From Clostridium tetanomorphum (lineage in GTDB: Bacteria; Bacillota; Clostridia; Clostridiales; Clostridiaceae): DNA of 64,000 nucleotides. This document shows, piece by piece, positions 36,700-46,977 of the stretch. The notes under the pieces are model-generated. The model saw nothing but the letters and a program-made list of their open reading frames with translations, ran no database searches and was not told the DNA's origin. The translations under genes and the position numbers were made by a program. The stretch is from NCBI RefSeq assembly GCF_017873215.1, contig NZ_JAGGKA010000004.1, positions 124,001 to 188,000 of the forward strand, written 5' to 3'. Positions within the stretch are counted from its first letter, which is position 1. Every line of letters begins with the position of its first letter.

Positions 36700-37611
36700 T
36701 TGAATAAGTTTTCACATAGAATTAAAGAATTAAGAAAAGAGAAGGGACTGCGGCAAAAAGATATAGCAATGAGTTTAAATTTAGCTCAAACTACTATTGC
36801 AAACTATGAACAGGGTACTAGATTCCCAGATGAGGAGATGCTTAAAAAGATTTCAAACTATTTTCAAGTATCTGCAGATTATTTGCTTGGAATTACAGAT
36901 GTTAAAAGTAGTTTTGCATATAAATATGAAGAAAAATCTAAAGGATTTTTTCATGATAAAGTAGATGAACTAATAGACATGATTAAAAGAACATATATAA
37001 ATTTAATATTAGATGGAAATAAGCATATGGCTAGTGAACTGATTATTGAGGCAATATCTAAAGGAGCAAGTTTAAAAAAGATTTATAAAGATGTGTTTGA
37101 ATACAATTTTAAAGTAATAGGACATATGTGGGAGAAGGGGCAGATAGATATAGCTGAAGAACATTATTTTACCATGTGTACACAGCAAATTATGGCTCAG
37201 TTATATGAAAATATTTATTCTAAAAGTAAAAGAGGACACTCTATTGTATTACTAACTGTTGGTGGGGAAATACACAATATGGGAATAAGAATTGTAACTG
37301 ATTTTTTGGAAATGGAGGGTTATAGTACATACTTTTTAGGTTCTAATGTGCCAACACATAGTGTGATAAATTCCATTAAGTTATATAAAGCGGAGATTTT
37401 AGCCCTATCTGTTACAATGGATTATAATATTGATTCATTGATTAATTTAATTCATGCAGTAAAGAATGAAAAGTCTGTAAAAGATACTAAGATAATTGCA
37501 GGAGGGCAACCTTTTAATTTAAACAAAAATTTGTGGAAAGAGGTTGGAGCAGACGGATATAGTGAAAATGCAGAACAAGCAGTTACCATTGTAAATAGTT
37601 TCTTTAAATAA
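36700..37611 (+). CDS. XRE-type HTH regulator with CarH-like B12-binding domains
   Basis: A 303-residue regulator. Residues 4-65 are an XRE helix-turn-helix (RIKELRKEKGLRQKDIA). Residues 90-175 form the helical B12 cap with Trp144, nine residues, then Glu154-His155: the W-x9-EH signature of CarH-type photoreceptors. Residues 180-300 are the Rossmann B12 domain with EIHNMG (His192 as lower ligand). CarH normally has a MerR-type HTH, so the XRE fusion is notable. The residue after Trp144 is Glu, where CarH has a His. TTG 36700 follows GGGAGG. Confidence 0.88.
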   Translation: MNKFSHRIKELRKEKGLRQKDIAMSLNLAQTTIANYEQGTRFPDEEMLKKISNYFQVSADYLLGITDVKSSFAYKYEEKSKGFFHDKVDELIDMIKRTYINLILDGNKHMASELIIEAISKGASLKKIYKDVFEYNFKVIGHMWEKGQIDIAEEHYFTMCTQQIMAQLYENIYSKSKRGHSIVLLTVGGEIHNMGIRIVTDFLEMEGYSTYFLGSNVPTHSVINSIKLYKAEILALSVTMDYNIDSLINLIHAVKNEKSVKDTKIIAGGQPFNLNKNLWKEVGADGYSENAEQAVTIVNSFFK

Positions 37612-37645
37612 AAAATGTCAGGTGATAGTGCCTGACATTTTTTAT
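37611..37645 (+). terminator. Hairpin terminator of the B12 regulator gene
   Basis: AAAATGTCAGG pairs with CCTGACATTTT; another member of the CAGG palindrome family. Confidence 0.8.
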
Positions 37646-37685
37646 TAATTTTAAAATTGAAGTTTTTAGGTAAAAGTGTTATACT

Positions 37686-37714
37686 TTCAATATCCCCCTA
37701 TGGGGGATGTTGAA
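37686..37714. promoter_or_regulatory. CsoR-type G-tract operator
   Basis: A near-perfect palindrome, TTCAATA-TCCCCC-TA-TGGGGGA-TGTTGAA, lies 17 bases before the csoR-like start. C/G tracts around a TA-rich centre are the known operator type of CsoR/RcnR repressors, so autoregulation together with the downstream transporter is likely. Confidence 0.8.
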
Positions 37715-37730
37715 ATAAGGAGGGAATATT

Positions 37731-38012
37731 ATGAGTAAGCTACATAAACATGAGCATGAAAACAGAAAGGCAGTTATAAACAGGTTGTCAAGAGCCATAG
37801 GACATTTGGAGTCTGTTAAAAAGATGGTGGAGGATGATAGAGATTGCAGTGATATACTTATTCAAATTGCTGCTGTAAAATCTGCTGTTAATAATATTGG
37901 TAAAATTATTCTACAAGATCACATTAACCATTGTGTAATTGATGCCGCTGCAACAGGTGATCAAAAGGTTTTAGATGATTTAAATAATGCAATAGACAAG
38001 TTTATGAAGTAA
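37731..38012 (+). CDS. CsoR/RcnR family metal-sensing repressor
   Basis: A 93-residue four-helix repressor. Cys39 (DRDCSD), His64 and Cys68 (DHINHC) form the C-H-C set that binds copper(I) in CsoR. The N-terminus LHKHEHENR is histidine-rich, as in nickel/cobalt sensors, so the metal is not certain. Metal binding would release it from the G-tract operator upstream. Coupled to the EamA transporter gene 19 bases downstream. Confidence 0.9.
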   Translation: MSKLHKHEHENRKAVINRLSRAIGHLESVKKMVEDDRDCSDILIQIAAVKSAVNNIGKIILQDHINHCVIDAAATGDQKVLDDLNNAIDKFMK

Positions 38013-38031
38013 TATAAGGAGAAAGTAGAAG

Positions 38032-38901
38032 ATGAAATCAAAAGAATATTCAGCAATCCTTTTTGCAATATTAGCAGCTGCACTATATGCAATAAGTTCT
38101 CCTGTATCTAAAATATTATTAAAGGAAATACCACCAACCTTAATGGCTGGACTATTATACCTAGGAGCAGGACTGGGAATGCTTGTTGTAGCTTTTATTA
38201 AAAGAAAAAATTCAAATGAGCAAAAAGAAGCAAGGCTTACAAAAAAACAACTTCCATTCATTGTTAGTATGGTGGTACTAGATATTATTGCACCAATATT
38301 TTTGATGATTGGATTGACCACAGCGACAGCTGCTAATGTTTCATTGCTAAATAATTTTGAAATTGTTGCCACATCTTTAATTGCTTTATTTATTTTTAAG
38401 GAGACCATAAGTAAAAGGTTATGGGTTGCAATAATTTTAATAACTCTAGCAAGTATCATATTGTCTGTGGAGGATTTTAGCAGTTTTTCTTTCTCTATGG
38501 GATCTGTGTTTGTTTTATTTGCATGTATTTCTTGGGGATTTGAAAATAATTGTACAAGAATGTTGTCATCCAAGGATCCTTTAGAAATTGTAATCATTAA
38601 AGGTTTTGGCTCAGGGTTAGGATCTTTATTAGTTGCCTTTATATTAAAAGAACAATCAAATAATATAGCATATATTTTGGGGGCTCTTGTATTAGGAGTT
38701 TTTGCTTATGGTTTTAGTATTTTCTTTTATGTATATGCACAACGAGAACTTGGCGCAGCTAAAACCAGTGCTTATTATGCCATAGCACCTTTTATAGGTA
38801 CTGCATTATCCATAATTATTTTTAGAGAAAAGATAACAATTTCTTTTGTTATTGCACTATTTATTATGATTGCAGGTGCATATTTGGCATCTAAAACTTA
38901 A
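38032..38901 (+). CDS. EamA/DMT family transporter
   Basis: A 289-residue protein with ten likely spans in two EamA repeats (about 5-140 and 150-288), with the characteristic ALYAISSPVSKILL at the start and YAIAPFIGTALSIIIF near the end. AAGGAG precedes the ATG. Being cotranscribed with a CsoR-type repressor suggests metal or metal-chelate export, unusual for this family, which mostly moves metabolites. The substrate is unknown. Confidence 0.88.
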   Translation: MKSKEYSAILFAILAAALYAISSPVSKILLKEIPPTLMAGLLYLGAGLGMLVVAFIKRKNSNEQKEARLTKKQLPFIVSMVVLDIIAPIFLMIGLTTATAANVSLLNNFEIVATSLIALFIFKETISKRLWVAIILITLASIILSVEDFSSFSFSMGSVFVLFACISWGFENNCTRMLSSKDPLEIVIIKGFGSGLGSLLVAFILKEQSNNIAYILGALVLGVFAYGFSIFFYVYAQRELGAAKTSAYYAIAPFIGTALSIIIFREKITISFVIALFIMIAGAYLASKT

Positions 38902-39147
38902 ATATTAGATATATTATTTTAGAATATTGGCTTAAATCAAATTCTGGATTTAAATTAAATGAACTTAATTAACAAAAAAGTACTAATTTTGTAAGGATTA
39001 AGCAATTTTTGTGTGAATTCTAAAATCAAAATCCTTAATACTAAATTTTTCCTAAATAGTATATTATAATTTCAAAATGAAGTATAGTATTAATAAGGGA
39101 AAATAAAGTAAAGTGCCAGGCAGCTGATATTTAAAAGAGGTGATATT

Positions 39148-40284
39148 ATGTTATACAGAAAATTTGGTAAAACTAATGAGAAAGTATCCATATTAGGATT
39201 TGGATGCATGAGATTTCCTGTGATAGATAATGATATTACTAAAATAAATGAAGAAGAGGCCATAAAGCAGATAAGGTATAGTATTGATAATGGAGTTAAC
39301 TATATTGATACTGCATATCCATACCATGGGGGAATGAGTGAGCCTTTAGTTGCAAAAGCTCTTAAAGATAGCTATAGAGAAAAGGTGAAATTAGCAGCAA
39401 AACTTCCTTCTTGGCTGATAATCAGCAGAGAAGATATGGATAAATATTTAAATGAACAGGTTCAGAAATTACAAACAGATTATATAGATTTTTATCTTTT
39501 ACATGCTTTAAATAAATCATATTGGGAGAAGTTAAAAAAACATAATGTATTTGATTTTTTAGATAAGGCTTTAGCTGATGGAAGAATAAAATATGCAGGT
39601 TTTTCTTTTCATGATGATTTGAGTTTGTTTAAAGAAATAGTAGATGCTTATCCTTGGAGTTTTTGTCAAATTCAATATAACTTTATGGATGAAAATTATC
39701 AAGCTGGTAAAGAAGGATTAAAATATGCAGCTGAAAAAGGTCTTGGAATTGTAATAATGGAGCCATTGAGAGGTGGAAGCCTTGTAAGAAATATTCCACA
39801 GGATGTTAAGGTTATATGGGACAAAGCTGAAATTAAAAGAAGTCCTGCTGAGTGGGGATTTAGATTTCTATGGAATCATCCAGAAGTTCATGTGGTTTTA
39901 AGTGGAATGAATGAAATTTGTCATATAGAGGAAAATATAAAATCTACACAAGAGGCATATGCAAATTTATTAACAAAAAAAGAAATTACATTAATAGATA
40001 AAGTTAAACAAATATATAAATCTAGAATAAAAATTAACTGTACAGGTTGTAAATATTGTATGCCTTGCCCCTTTGGTGTTAATATACCAGCATGTTTTGA
40101 ACATTTAAATGATGCTTCAATATATGGAGATAGTAACAGTGCGAAAAGAGTATATAATATGTCCGTAGAAAACAATGCAAAAGCTTCAAATTGTAAAGAA
40201 TGTGGGAAGTGTGAAAAGGCGTGTCCACAACATATTGAAATAAGAAAAATGTTAAAAGAAGTTGTAAATACTTTTGAAAAATAA
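39148..40284 (+). CDS. Aldo/keto reductase with C-terminal 4Fe-4S domain
   Basis: A 378-residue oxidoreductase. The AKR barrel (1-275) shows the catalytic Asp/Tyr in NYIDTAYPYHGG, Lys in LAAKLPSW and His in FYLLHAL. The C-terminal part has CTGCKYCMPCPFGV and CKECGKCEKACPQ, eight cysteines for two 4Fe-4S clusters. Such clostridial proteins probably reduce carbonyls with electrons from ferredoxin or NADPH; the substrate is unknown. A half-palindrome GTGCCAGGCAGC lies just upstream of the ribosome site. Confidence 0.93.
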   Translation: MLYRKFGKTNEKVSILGFGCMRFPVIDNDITKINEEEAIKQIRYSIDNGVNYIDTAYPYHGGMSEPLVAKALKDSYREKVKLAAKLPSWLIISREDMDKYLNEQVQKLQTDYIDFYLLHALNKSYWEKLKKHNVFDFLDKALADGRIKYAGFSFHDDLSLFKEIVDAYPWSFCQIQYNFMDENYQAGKEGLKYAAEKGLGIVIMEPLRGGSLVRNIPQDVKVIWDKAEIKRSPAEWGFRFLWNHPEVHVVLSGMNEICHIEENIKSTQEAYANLLTKKEITLIDKVKQIYKSRIKINCTGCKYCMPCPFGVNIPACFEHLNDASIYGDSNSAKRVYNMSVENNAKASNCKECGKCEKACPQHIEIRKMLKEVVNTFEK

Positions 40285-40381
40285 ATAGTATTAATATAAA
40301 TTTAAGCAAATAATCAATGAAATTATATATAGTATATTATTTAAGGATTGAGTGAGTATGAAGATTTAGAAAGGAAGAATT

Positions 40382-41446
40382 ATGCCAAAGCGAATTAAAA
40401 GCCGAAAAAGTAAAATAGGTGCTGCTCCAGGCAGCCTAATACATGTAGGTGACCATGTAGATAATGATGTGAAAATTGAGCTTATAAGTTATAATGAGGA
40501 AAAGTTTAATAAGGCTATATATGAGGATATAGAAAAATGTCTTTCTTCATGTAATAGTGACTCTATAAATTGGATAAATATTGATGGATTGAATCAGGTA
40601 GACGTAATTAGCCATATAGGAAAGAGGTTTAATGTTCATCCTCTTATATTAGAAGATATTTTAAATACAACGCAGCGCCCTAAAATAGATATAGATAATA
40701 ATTATATATACATTGTTCTAAAAATGCTTTACTATCATGAAGATGTAAAAGAAATTAAATGGGAACAAATAAGCCTTGTAATTTTTAAAAACTATGTTTT
40801 ATCCTTTCAAGAATTTGAAGGAGATGTGTTTGATGATCTTAGAAAAAGACTTGAATACAACAAATCCAATATAAGGACTAAAGGAACAGATTATCTTGCT
40901 TATTCTTTAATAGATGCTATAGTTGATAGTTATTTTAACATTGTAGAAGATATTGGTAATTCAATAGATAGAATCGAAGACATTCTTATGATGAATCCTA
41001 GTAAAGAAATACTTAATAATATTTATAAATTGAAAAGGGAATTGATATTTTTAAGAAATTCTATCTGGCCTTTTAGAGAGGTGCTTGGAAAACTTGTAAA
41101 ATCTGAATATGAGCTTATAGAAGAGAAAACTGTAATGTATTTAAGGGATGTACATGATCACAGCATTGAAATTGTAGATATAATAGAAACCTATAGAGAT
41201 ATTTTATCCGGTATGCTTGACACATATTTATCTAGTATTGGTAATAAAACAAATGAAGTAATGAAAGTACTTACCATATTTTCAACCATATTTATTCCTC
41301 TTTCATTTTTAACAGGTATATATGGAATGAATTTTGAGTATATGCCTGAACTTAAATTTAAATATGGATATTTGATTTTCTGGGTAATCACTATTTTATG
41401 TATAGTAGCTATGATTGATTATTTTAGAAAGAAAAAGTGGTTTTAG
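40382..41446 (+). CDS. corA: CorA family magnesium transporter
   Basis: A 354-residue channel for magnesium and similar divalent ions. A large cytoplasmic domain (1-285) ends in the long helix, then span 1 with the GMN signature (YGMNFEYMPEL near residue 317) and span 2 near 330-348, then a basic tail KKKW. Length and order are normal. It starts at an ATG after AAGGAAG and appears to be transcribed on its own. No magnesium riboswitch fits in the 97-base gap upstream. Confidence 0.95.
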   Translation: MPKRIKSRKSKIGAAPGSLIHVGDHVDNDVKIELISYNEEKFNKAIYEDIEKCLSSCNSDSINWINIDGLNQVDVISHIGKRFNVHPLILEDILNTTQRPKIDIDNNYIYIVLKMLYYHEDVKEIKWEQISLVIFKNYVLSFQEFEGDVFDDLRKRLEYNKSNIRTKGTDYLAYSLIDAIVDSYFNIVEDIGNSIDRIEDILMMNPSKEILNNIYKLKRELIFLRNSIWPFREVLGKLVKSEYELIEEKTVMYLRDVHDHSIEIVDIIETYRDILSGMLDTYLSSIGNKTNEVMKVLTIFSTIFIPLSFLTGIYGMNFEYMPELKFKYGYLIFWVITILCIVAMIDYFRKKKWF

Positions 41447-41487
41447 ATAAAAAATAAGAATAATGACATAGATGATGAGGTATGTAA

Positions 41488-41931
41488 ATGGAAGTTAAAA
41501 AGATTTTGGAAAACAAAAAACAATTTCTTGAGTTATTGCTATTAGCTGATGAACAGGAAGACATGATTGATAAGTATCTAGAGCGGGGAGACATGTTTGC
41601 TTTATATGATGGTGATTTAAAAAGTATATGTGTGGTAACCCAAGAAGAGGATACAACCTATGAATTAAAGAATCTAGCCACATATGAAAAATATCAAGGA
41701 CAAGGCTATGGCAGGGCACTTGTGAAATATATTTTTGAATATTATAAAGGCAAATGTAAGACCATGTTTGTTGGCACAGGTGACAGCCCACTTACTATTC
41801 CTTTTTATGAAGGCTTGGGATTTAGGATTTCTCATAGGGTAAAAAACTTTTTTATTGATAACTATGACCATCCTATTTTTGAAAATGATGTACAACTTAA
41901 GGATATGGTTTATTTGAGGATAGATCTATAG
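41488..41931 (+). CDS. GNAT family N-acetyltransferase
   Basis: A 147-residue acetyl-CoA-dependent transferase. The core motif A is visible in [20 protein letters not shown] (Q/RxxGxG/A), followed by the strand with [19 protein letters not shown]. The substrate cannot be read from the sequence. The ATG lies after GATGAGGT. A terminator hairpin follows about 90 bases downstream. Confidence 0.9.
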   Translation: MEVKKILENKKQFLELLLLADEQEDMIDKYLERGDMFALYDGDLKSICVVTQEEDTTYELKNLATYEKYQGQGYGRALVKYIFEYYKGKCKTMFVGTGDSPLTIPFYEGLGFRISHRVKNFFIDNYDHPIFENDVQLKDMVYLRIDL

Positions 41932-42020
41932 TGAAAAGTGACTTATAATACTAAGCAATCCTAGAAGGTTTTTAGTTTTAGGACTATTGGATTTTAGTTA
42001 AATAAATTTAATTAAGAAAT

Positions 42021-42058
42021 AAGTGCTAATCTTGTGAGTATGGAGCACTTTTTTCTTT
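42021..42058 (+). terminator. Rho-independent terminator
   Basis: AAGTGCT pairs with AGCACTT, followed by TTTTTCTTTT. Confidence 0.75.
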
Positions 42059-42231
42059 TGTTTCAACTTTGAAATTGAAGTATAGTGTTAACAAATGAAG
42101 TGGTTTTAAACTTTTTAGGCTGGATTTAATTTAAAAATGCTTTAAATTGTCAGTTTTAAATGAAACTTGAATTAAGTGGTAAAATAATGTAAAATTCAAT
42201 ATGATATTATGAAATATTGGAGGAACATTAT

Positions 42232-44271
42232 ATGAGGAAGAAAAACGCAGAGACAAAAGAATCATCATTAAGAGTGAAAATAAGCCTAAGTGCTTTAATG
42301 GTATTATTAGTATCAATAGTATTATTAGCTACAATTGCCTATAATGTAGTAAGTAAAAAGATGAAAGAGCAAGTTAAACAAGAGGGAGTAAGCTTAATAG
42401 AACAAATTGAATCAGAAGTACAGGACAAAGATAAGATAATGAAAGGATTAAATTCTTTATTAGAAGATAAAATCATAAATGTGGCTTATGTAGTTGGACA
42501 ACATCCAAAGCTATCAAATGATTACTTAAGCAAAATTGCAAAAGAAACTGAAATTCAGGAAATAAATATAGCTGATAAGTCTGGAAAAATAATTTATTCT
42601 AATTTACCTGCAAATATAAATTTTCAATATAAAAAGGATCATTCAGTACAATCTATTCTTAAAAATAAAAGCAAAAAAGTAGTAGAACAAATAAGGAAAA
42701 GTTCAAATGAGGTAGATAAAAATTATTATAAATATGGTGCTATTGCTCTAGAAAATGAAGGCTTAGTTCAGGTTGGAATAATAGCTAATGAGGTGGAAAA
42801 ATTAAACAATAGTGTAAGTCATCAAAATATTATAGATAGGATTAGTAAAAAAGATAATGTGGTATATGCACTAACAGTAGGAAAAGATTTTAAGGTTATA
42901 GCCCATAGTGATAAGAGCAGAATAGGAATAGATCTTAAAGATGATACTGCCAGTAACATTGCAATAAAAGAAGGAAAGATGTATTCAAGCACATATAAAT
43001 ATACAAAAGATAATGTTAATGTGTATGATGTAATACTTCCTATAGAAGATGGAGGAGTAGTTACAGGGGCTATAGATGTAGGACTTTCACTTGAAAATTT
43101 AGAGCAAACATTAAAGCAGATTATATATAGCTTTATATTGGTAGGAATTTTAGCATTTGTAGTGGGAGGAATTATATTAAGAAGTATAATAAGCTCAAAT
43201 TTATCTCCTTTAAATAATTTGGAAAAATTGGCACAAGGTGTATCAAAAGGAGATCTTACAAAAAATATAGATATAAAAAGAAAAGATGAAGTAGGAAAGC
43301 TTTCTATAAGTTTTAATAATATGATAGATAACTTAAGAAATATTAATTTAAGTATAACTAAAATAAGTAACAGTTTAAAAAATTCATCAGAAAGTTTATT
43401 AAAATCAGCACAAGACTCAGCATCAGCATCAGAGGAAATAGCAGGATCTACTCAAGAAATAGCTTCAGGAGCTGAAAATCAGTTACAGGTTGCAGAAACT
43501 ATAGTAGCAGATATGAAAGATATTGTGGAGAATATAGGAGAAACAAATAGTGAAATTAAAAAAGTAGTAAATCTTTCAGAAAAGACAAGCAACCTTGCAG
43601 CTAATGGAAGAGAAAAGATGATAGACATGGTAAAGCAGATGGAAACTATAAAGGAAAGTGTTCTATTCTCTGCAAATACAATATCAGAACTTGAAAATAC
43701 ATCACAAGAAATAGGAAATATAGTAAATATAATAAATTCCATAGCAGATCAAACTAATTTATTAGCATTAAATGCCTCTATTGAAGCAGCTAGAGCAGGG
43801 GAGGCTGGAAAGGGATTTGCAGTAGTAGCAGAAGAAGTAAAAAGCTTAGCAGAAGAATCTATTAGTTCATCAAATAGTATTAAACAATTAATAGTACTAA
43901 CCCAAGATAAAATAAATAAAGCTTTAAAGTCTATTGAACATGGAAATATGGAATCAGATAAAGGACAAATTATTGTAAAAGAAGTTCGTGAGTCTTTAGA
44001 TGAAATATTAGAATCCTTTGATTTAACAAAGGGAAATTTAGAAAATGTAAATATAAAGATTTCAAATTCAAAGGATAAAATAGATAATATTATGGGTAGA
44101 GTATATGAAATTAAAGATATATCATCTAGTGCTTCTACAAATACAGAAGAAGTTGTAGCCTTAACCGAGGAACAATCATCCTTATTAATTCAAATTACAG
44201 AAAATGTAGAAGACCTTGCAGATATGGCAGTTAAACTAGAAGAAACCATAAAAATATTTAAGATGGAATAA
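42232..44271 (+). CDS. Methyl-accepting chemotaxis protein, Cache type
   Basis: A 679-residue chemoreceptor unrelated in its sensor to the tandem pair at 10.7-15.1 kb. Span 1 is at about 15-38, an extracellular Cache domain at 40-295 ([33 protein letters not shown]), span 2 near 300-318, HAMP, then the signalling domain with [23 protein letters not shown] 42232 is set by TTGGAGGA; the upstream TTG falls inside that site. A long hairpin terminates it. Confidence 0.93.
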   Translation: MRKKNAETKESSLRVKISLSALMVLLVSIVLLATIAYNVVSKKMKEQVKQEGVSLIEQIESEVQDKDKIMKGLNSLLEDKIINVAYVVGQHPKLSNDYLSKIAKETEIQEINIADKSGKIIYSNLPANINFQYKKDHSVQSILKNKSKKVVEQIRKSSNEVDKNYYKYGAIALENEGLVQVGIIANEVEKLNNSVSHQNIIDRISKKDNVVYALTVGKDFKVIAHSDKSRIGIDLKDDTASNIAIKEGKMYSSTYKYTKDNVNVYDVILPIEDGGVVTGAIDVGLSLENLEQTLKQIIYSFILVGILAFVVGGIILRSIISSNLSPLNNLEKLAQGVSKGDLTKNIDIKRKDEVGKLSISFNNMIDNLRNINLSITKISNSLKNSSESLLKSAQDSASASEEIAGSTQEIASGAENQLQVAETIVADMKDIVENIGETNSEIKKVVNLSEKTSNLAANGREKMIDMVKQMETIKESVLFSANTISELENTSQEIGNIVNIINSIADQTNLLALNASIEAARAGEAGKGFAVVAEEVKSLAEESISSSNSIKQLIVLTQDKINKALKSIEHGNMESDKGQIIVKEVRESLDEILESFDLTKGNLENVNIKISNSKDKIDNIMGRVYEIKDISSSASTNTEEVVALTEEQSSLLIQITENVEDLADMAVKLEETIKIFKME

Positions 44272-44276
44272 AATTA

Positions 44277-44345
44277 AGGGACAGCTAACAACTTTTAAGA
44301 TTTTGAGAAGCGGTTTTGGTAAAAAGTTGCTAACTGTCCTATTGT
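44277..44345. terminator. Long GGGACAG-type hairpin between convergent genes
   Basis: GGACAGCTAACAACTTTT pairs with AAAAGTTGCTAACTGTCC, a stem of about 18 pairs. The left arm resembles the GGGACAGTTAACAAC start of the elements at 27438 and 28821, so this is a third member in closed-hairpin form. Confidence 0.8.
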
Positions 44346-44381
44346 TTTAGTGAAATGAAAAATAATAATTAGTTCTATTTA

Positions 44382-45716
44382 CTATACTAGAAATAAGTAA
44401 ACAAATGGTGTTGCTAAAAGCAATGATAAAATAATTCTCTCCACCCATACAATTATAATATCTTTAATGTTAATATTGATGTCTGTTGATAAAATACAAG
44501 GAATGGAAGCGGAGAAAAAAAGTATTTCAGAAACACAAACTATAGCTACAACTCCTTTAACAGCTGCAGAAGCAGAAGAAACTATGCTGGCTGGAAGAAA
44601 CATTTCCGCAAGGCTTATTGCCAAGCCCTTGGCTAATAAGGTAGATTCACTACCAAATCCTAAAAGCTTTGTAAATGGAAGAAAGATATATCCCATAATA
44701 TCAAATACAGGAGTAAATTCAGCTAGTACAAGACCAAAAAATCCAATGGACATAAGTGTAGGGCCTATAGAAAGAGCAAGACCTATGCCATCTTTGAAGT
44801 TTTTTATAATTCCTTCCATTACACCAGGAGCCATGTCACAAGCTTTAAGACCTTCTTCTAAAGCAGTAGAAAATAATTTTCCTTTTTCAGCTTTAGGCTC
44901 AGGTATAACTGTCATATCATTGTAACCCTTATCTGATTTTTTTGATAAAGGATAAATTCTAGTAGTTAATGCTGTTACAATAAAAGTTATGATAAGAGTA
45001 CCCCAAAAATATAAATTCCATTTTCCAAGTAAGCCTAATGTCTTAGCTACAACAACCATGAAAGTTGCAGAAACTGTGGAAAATCCAGTTGCTATAATAC
45101 ACGCTTCTTTGGTGGAATAATAGCCTTCCTTATATACTCTATTGGTAATAAGTAGTCCTACGGAATAACTACCTACAAAAGATGCTACTGCATCTACAGC
45201 GGAACGACCAGGAGTCTTCCATATAGGACGCATAACAGGCTGCATAAAAACACCAATAAACTCCATAAGACCATAATTTATTAAAAAGGCTAAAAATACT
45301 GCTCCCACAGGAACAAGCATTGTTACAGGAATAACTACTTTATTAAAAACAAAAGGTAGCATTCCTGGAGTTTGTATTCTTGCAGGACCTAGTTTAAACA
45401 CTGCTATAAAATATACAAAGATACCTAAAACTTTAAAAATTGAAAAGACTGTAGTCACACCATCTTTATTCCAGGTTTTTTTAATAAATGGCAATATTGC
45501 GCCAAGAATAATTATTAGTCCTGCATAAACTATACCGAAATTAGGGATTTGACGAATAAATGTAACGATGTGGTCAATTGGTATGGATTTTGATTTACCA
45601 ATTGTTATTGGTATAAAGAACATAAAGATTCCTAAAAGGTTTAAGAAAATAAATTTAGGTACAGTATAAGGTTTTCTTGTGTTCTTGTTCATAGATAATC
45701 TTGTGTTACTGTTCAT
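44382..45716 (-). CDS. YjiH family membrane protein (nucleoside-recognition gate domains)
   Basis: A 444-residue polytopic protein of the YjiH type with gate-like repeats. Conserved segments include VDAVASFVGSYSVGLLITNRVY, EACIIATGFSTVSATFM and GLAISLAEMFLPAS. About ten to twelve spans. The family resembles nucleoside transport gates and spore-maturation proteins SpmA/B, but substrates are not known. The start follows AGGGGGGG on the minus strand. Confidence 0.85.
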   Translation of the reverse strand: MNSNTRLSMNKNTRKPYTVPKFIFLNLLGIFMFFIPITIGKSKSIPIDHIVTFIRQIPNFGIVYAGLIIILGAILPFIKKTWNKDGVTTVFSIFKVLGIFVYFIAVFKLGPARIQTPGMLPFVFNKVVIPVTMLVPVGAVFLAFLINYGLMEFIGVFMQPVMRPIWKTPGRSAVDAVASFVGSYSVGLLITNRVYKEGYYSTKEACIIATGFSTVSATFMVVVAKTLGLLGKWNLYFWGTLIITFIVTALTTRIYPLSKKSDKGYNDMTVIPEPKAEKGKLFSTALEEGLKACDMAPGVMEGIIKNFKDGIGLALSIGPTLMSIGFFGLVLAEFTPVFDIMGYIFLPFTKLLGFGSESTLLAKGLAISLAEMFLPASIVSSASAAVKGVVAIVCVSEILFFSASIPCILSTDININIKDIIIVWVERIILSLLLATPFVYLFLV

Positions 45717-45839
45717 GGATAACCCCCCCTAAATTAATTTATTTTTTGTGAATATTATGAACATTGACAATAAGAATTGAATAGTAAAATGTACCCTAAT
45801 TTAATTTTATAGCAATGGGTTTTTTTTGTCTATTAGTTT

Positions 45840-46517
45840 TCAGAAAAATGAAACTATTATGTTTGCTGTATAATCTATTTTTATAGGCCTATTATGTTCT
45901 ACTAGAAAATCCGCTAATTCATATATGTATTTTTCTAATATATTCTTTTCATTATTTTTATTATTCAATTCTTTATCTAATAAGTTTCTTATTTGATCAT
46001 ACTTAAAAATATTATTTTGAATATATTTAGGAGCTCTATATTTATTAATTATGGTTTTAGGATTTGCAATTATAACTGCTGATTTTATAGGAAGGGTTTT
46101 TATTAATCTACCACGACTATTTTTTATAATTCTAATAAAATCACCATCACCTGTAATTTCTATATCTCCATTTAATTTTTTAGTTTCGAGTATATAAATA
46201 AACTTACTAGATATTATAATAAAATCAAATTGAGCAGAATAGTTATCATATTCTAATCTAATATAATGCAGGCAAACAATAGGTAGAAAAGAGTTTTTAA
46301 GTTCATAATAAACATTTTCTTCTCCTTTTAATCCTTGTCTTAAGAAAGCTATATCTCTGTCTATAATATTCTTTTTATTTGAAGTAACTTTACTTGAAAG
46401 CTCTAATAAATCTTTTAATTGGTCATTTTCTTTTTGAAAGCTTTTTAGGAAAATAGGACTTGTAAGAGTTCTTTTACCATTAACCAATCTATAAATGGCG
46501 TTTTCTAAAAATGGCAT
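45840..46517 (-). CDS. NERD domain protein
   Basis: A 225-residue protein with a nuclease-related NERD domain (about 55-180): GLKGEENVYYEL, then SAQFDFIIIS and ILETKK, which supply the D...ExK pattern of restriction-like nucleases. The family is proposed to process DNA, but activity is rarely proven. The start at 46517 follows GGAGATTT and is preferred to a longer frame without a ribosome site. No partner gene adjoins it. Confidence 0.85.
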   Translation of the reverse strand: MPFLENAIYRLVNGKRTLTSPIFLKSFQKENDQLKDLLELSSKVTSNKKNIIDRDIAFLRQGLKGEENVYYELKNSFLPIVCLHYIRLEYDNYSAQFDFIIISSKFIYILETKKLNGDIEITGDGDFIRIIKNSRGRLIKTLPIKSAVIIANPKTIINKYRAPKYIQNNIFKYDQIRNLLDKELNNKNNEKNILEKYIYELADFLVEHNRPIKIDYTANIIVSFF

Positions 46518-46676
46518 TACAAATCTCCTTTCATTATAAAAAGTAGTGCATATATTCTTATTATAAACTAAAATGGATAAAAAAATTGTAAACATTGTAT
46601 TTTAGGTAAAATGAAGGGATTACATATAAGCAGTTTTATGGTGTAATGCAAAGGAATAGGAATTTGCCAAAATGAT

Positions 46677-46729
46677 AAAATCCTTCTGTTATATAAATAA
46701 TCATAATAATGTAACTAAAAGAAGGATTT
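46677..46729. repeat. Inverted repeat at the left edge of the toxin locus
   Basis: AAATCCTTCT and AGAAGGATTT face each other across a 33-base AT-rich loop. It could be a terminator or the trace of a small mobile element. The rest of 46518-46977 is AT-rich. Confidence 0.4.
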
Positions 46730-46836
46730 CTAATATATTACAAGAATTAATGAATTGTAACAAATTTTAAAATAAGGCTAAGAAAGATTTAATAAGATAT
46801 TTATGGAATAGGATTGGCAGGTGTAAATAGCAAAAT

Positions 46837-46935
46837 ATGAATAATACGATTAAGACTCTAAATAGTGATATATGTTCTAAAGGAATAGAAACTGAAATAC
46901 TACCTGTTAGTAATGAAGTTGATTCAAAAAAATAA
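46837..46935 (+). CDS. Possible 32-residue ORF or gene remnant
   Basis: An open frame of 32 codons with only a weak AGGTG upstream, 42 bases before the next gene. No family recognised. It may be the C-terminal leftover of a deleted gene. Confidence 0.2.
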   Translation: MNNTIKTLNSDICSKGIETEILPVSNEVDSKK

Positions 46936-46977
46936 CAACTTTATTAACTTATTTGAACACAAGCGGGGGGAACATCT

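Noticed and set aside
41458-41484. 24 of 26 bases before the GNAT gene match the antitoxin end near 61735 (AATAATGAYATAGATGATGAG)
   Set aside because: Short, low-complexity, AT-rich and containing the GNAT ribosome site; no other antitoxin or toxin sequence is around it.
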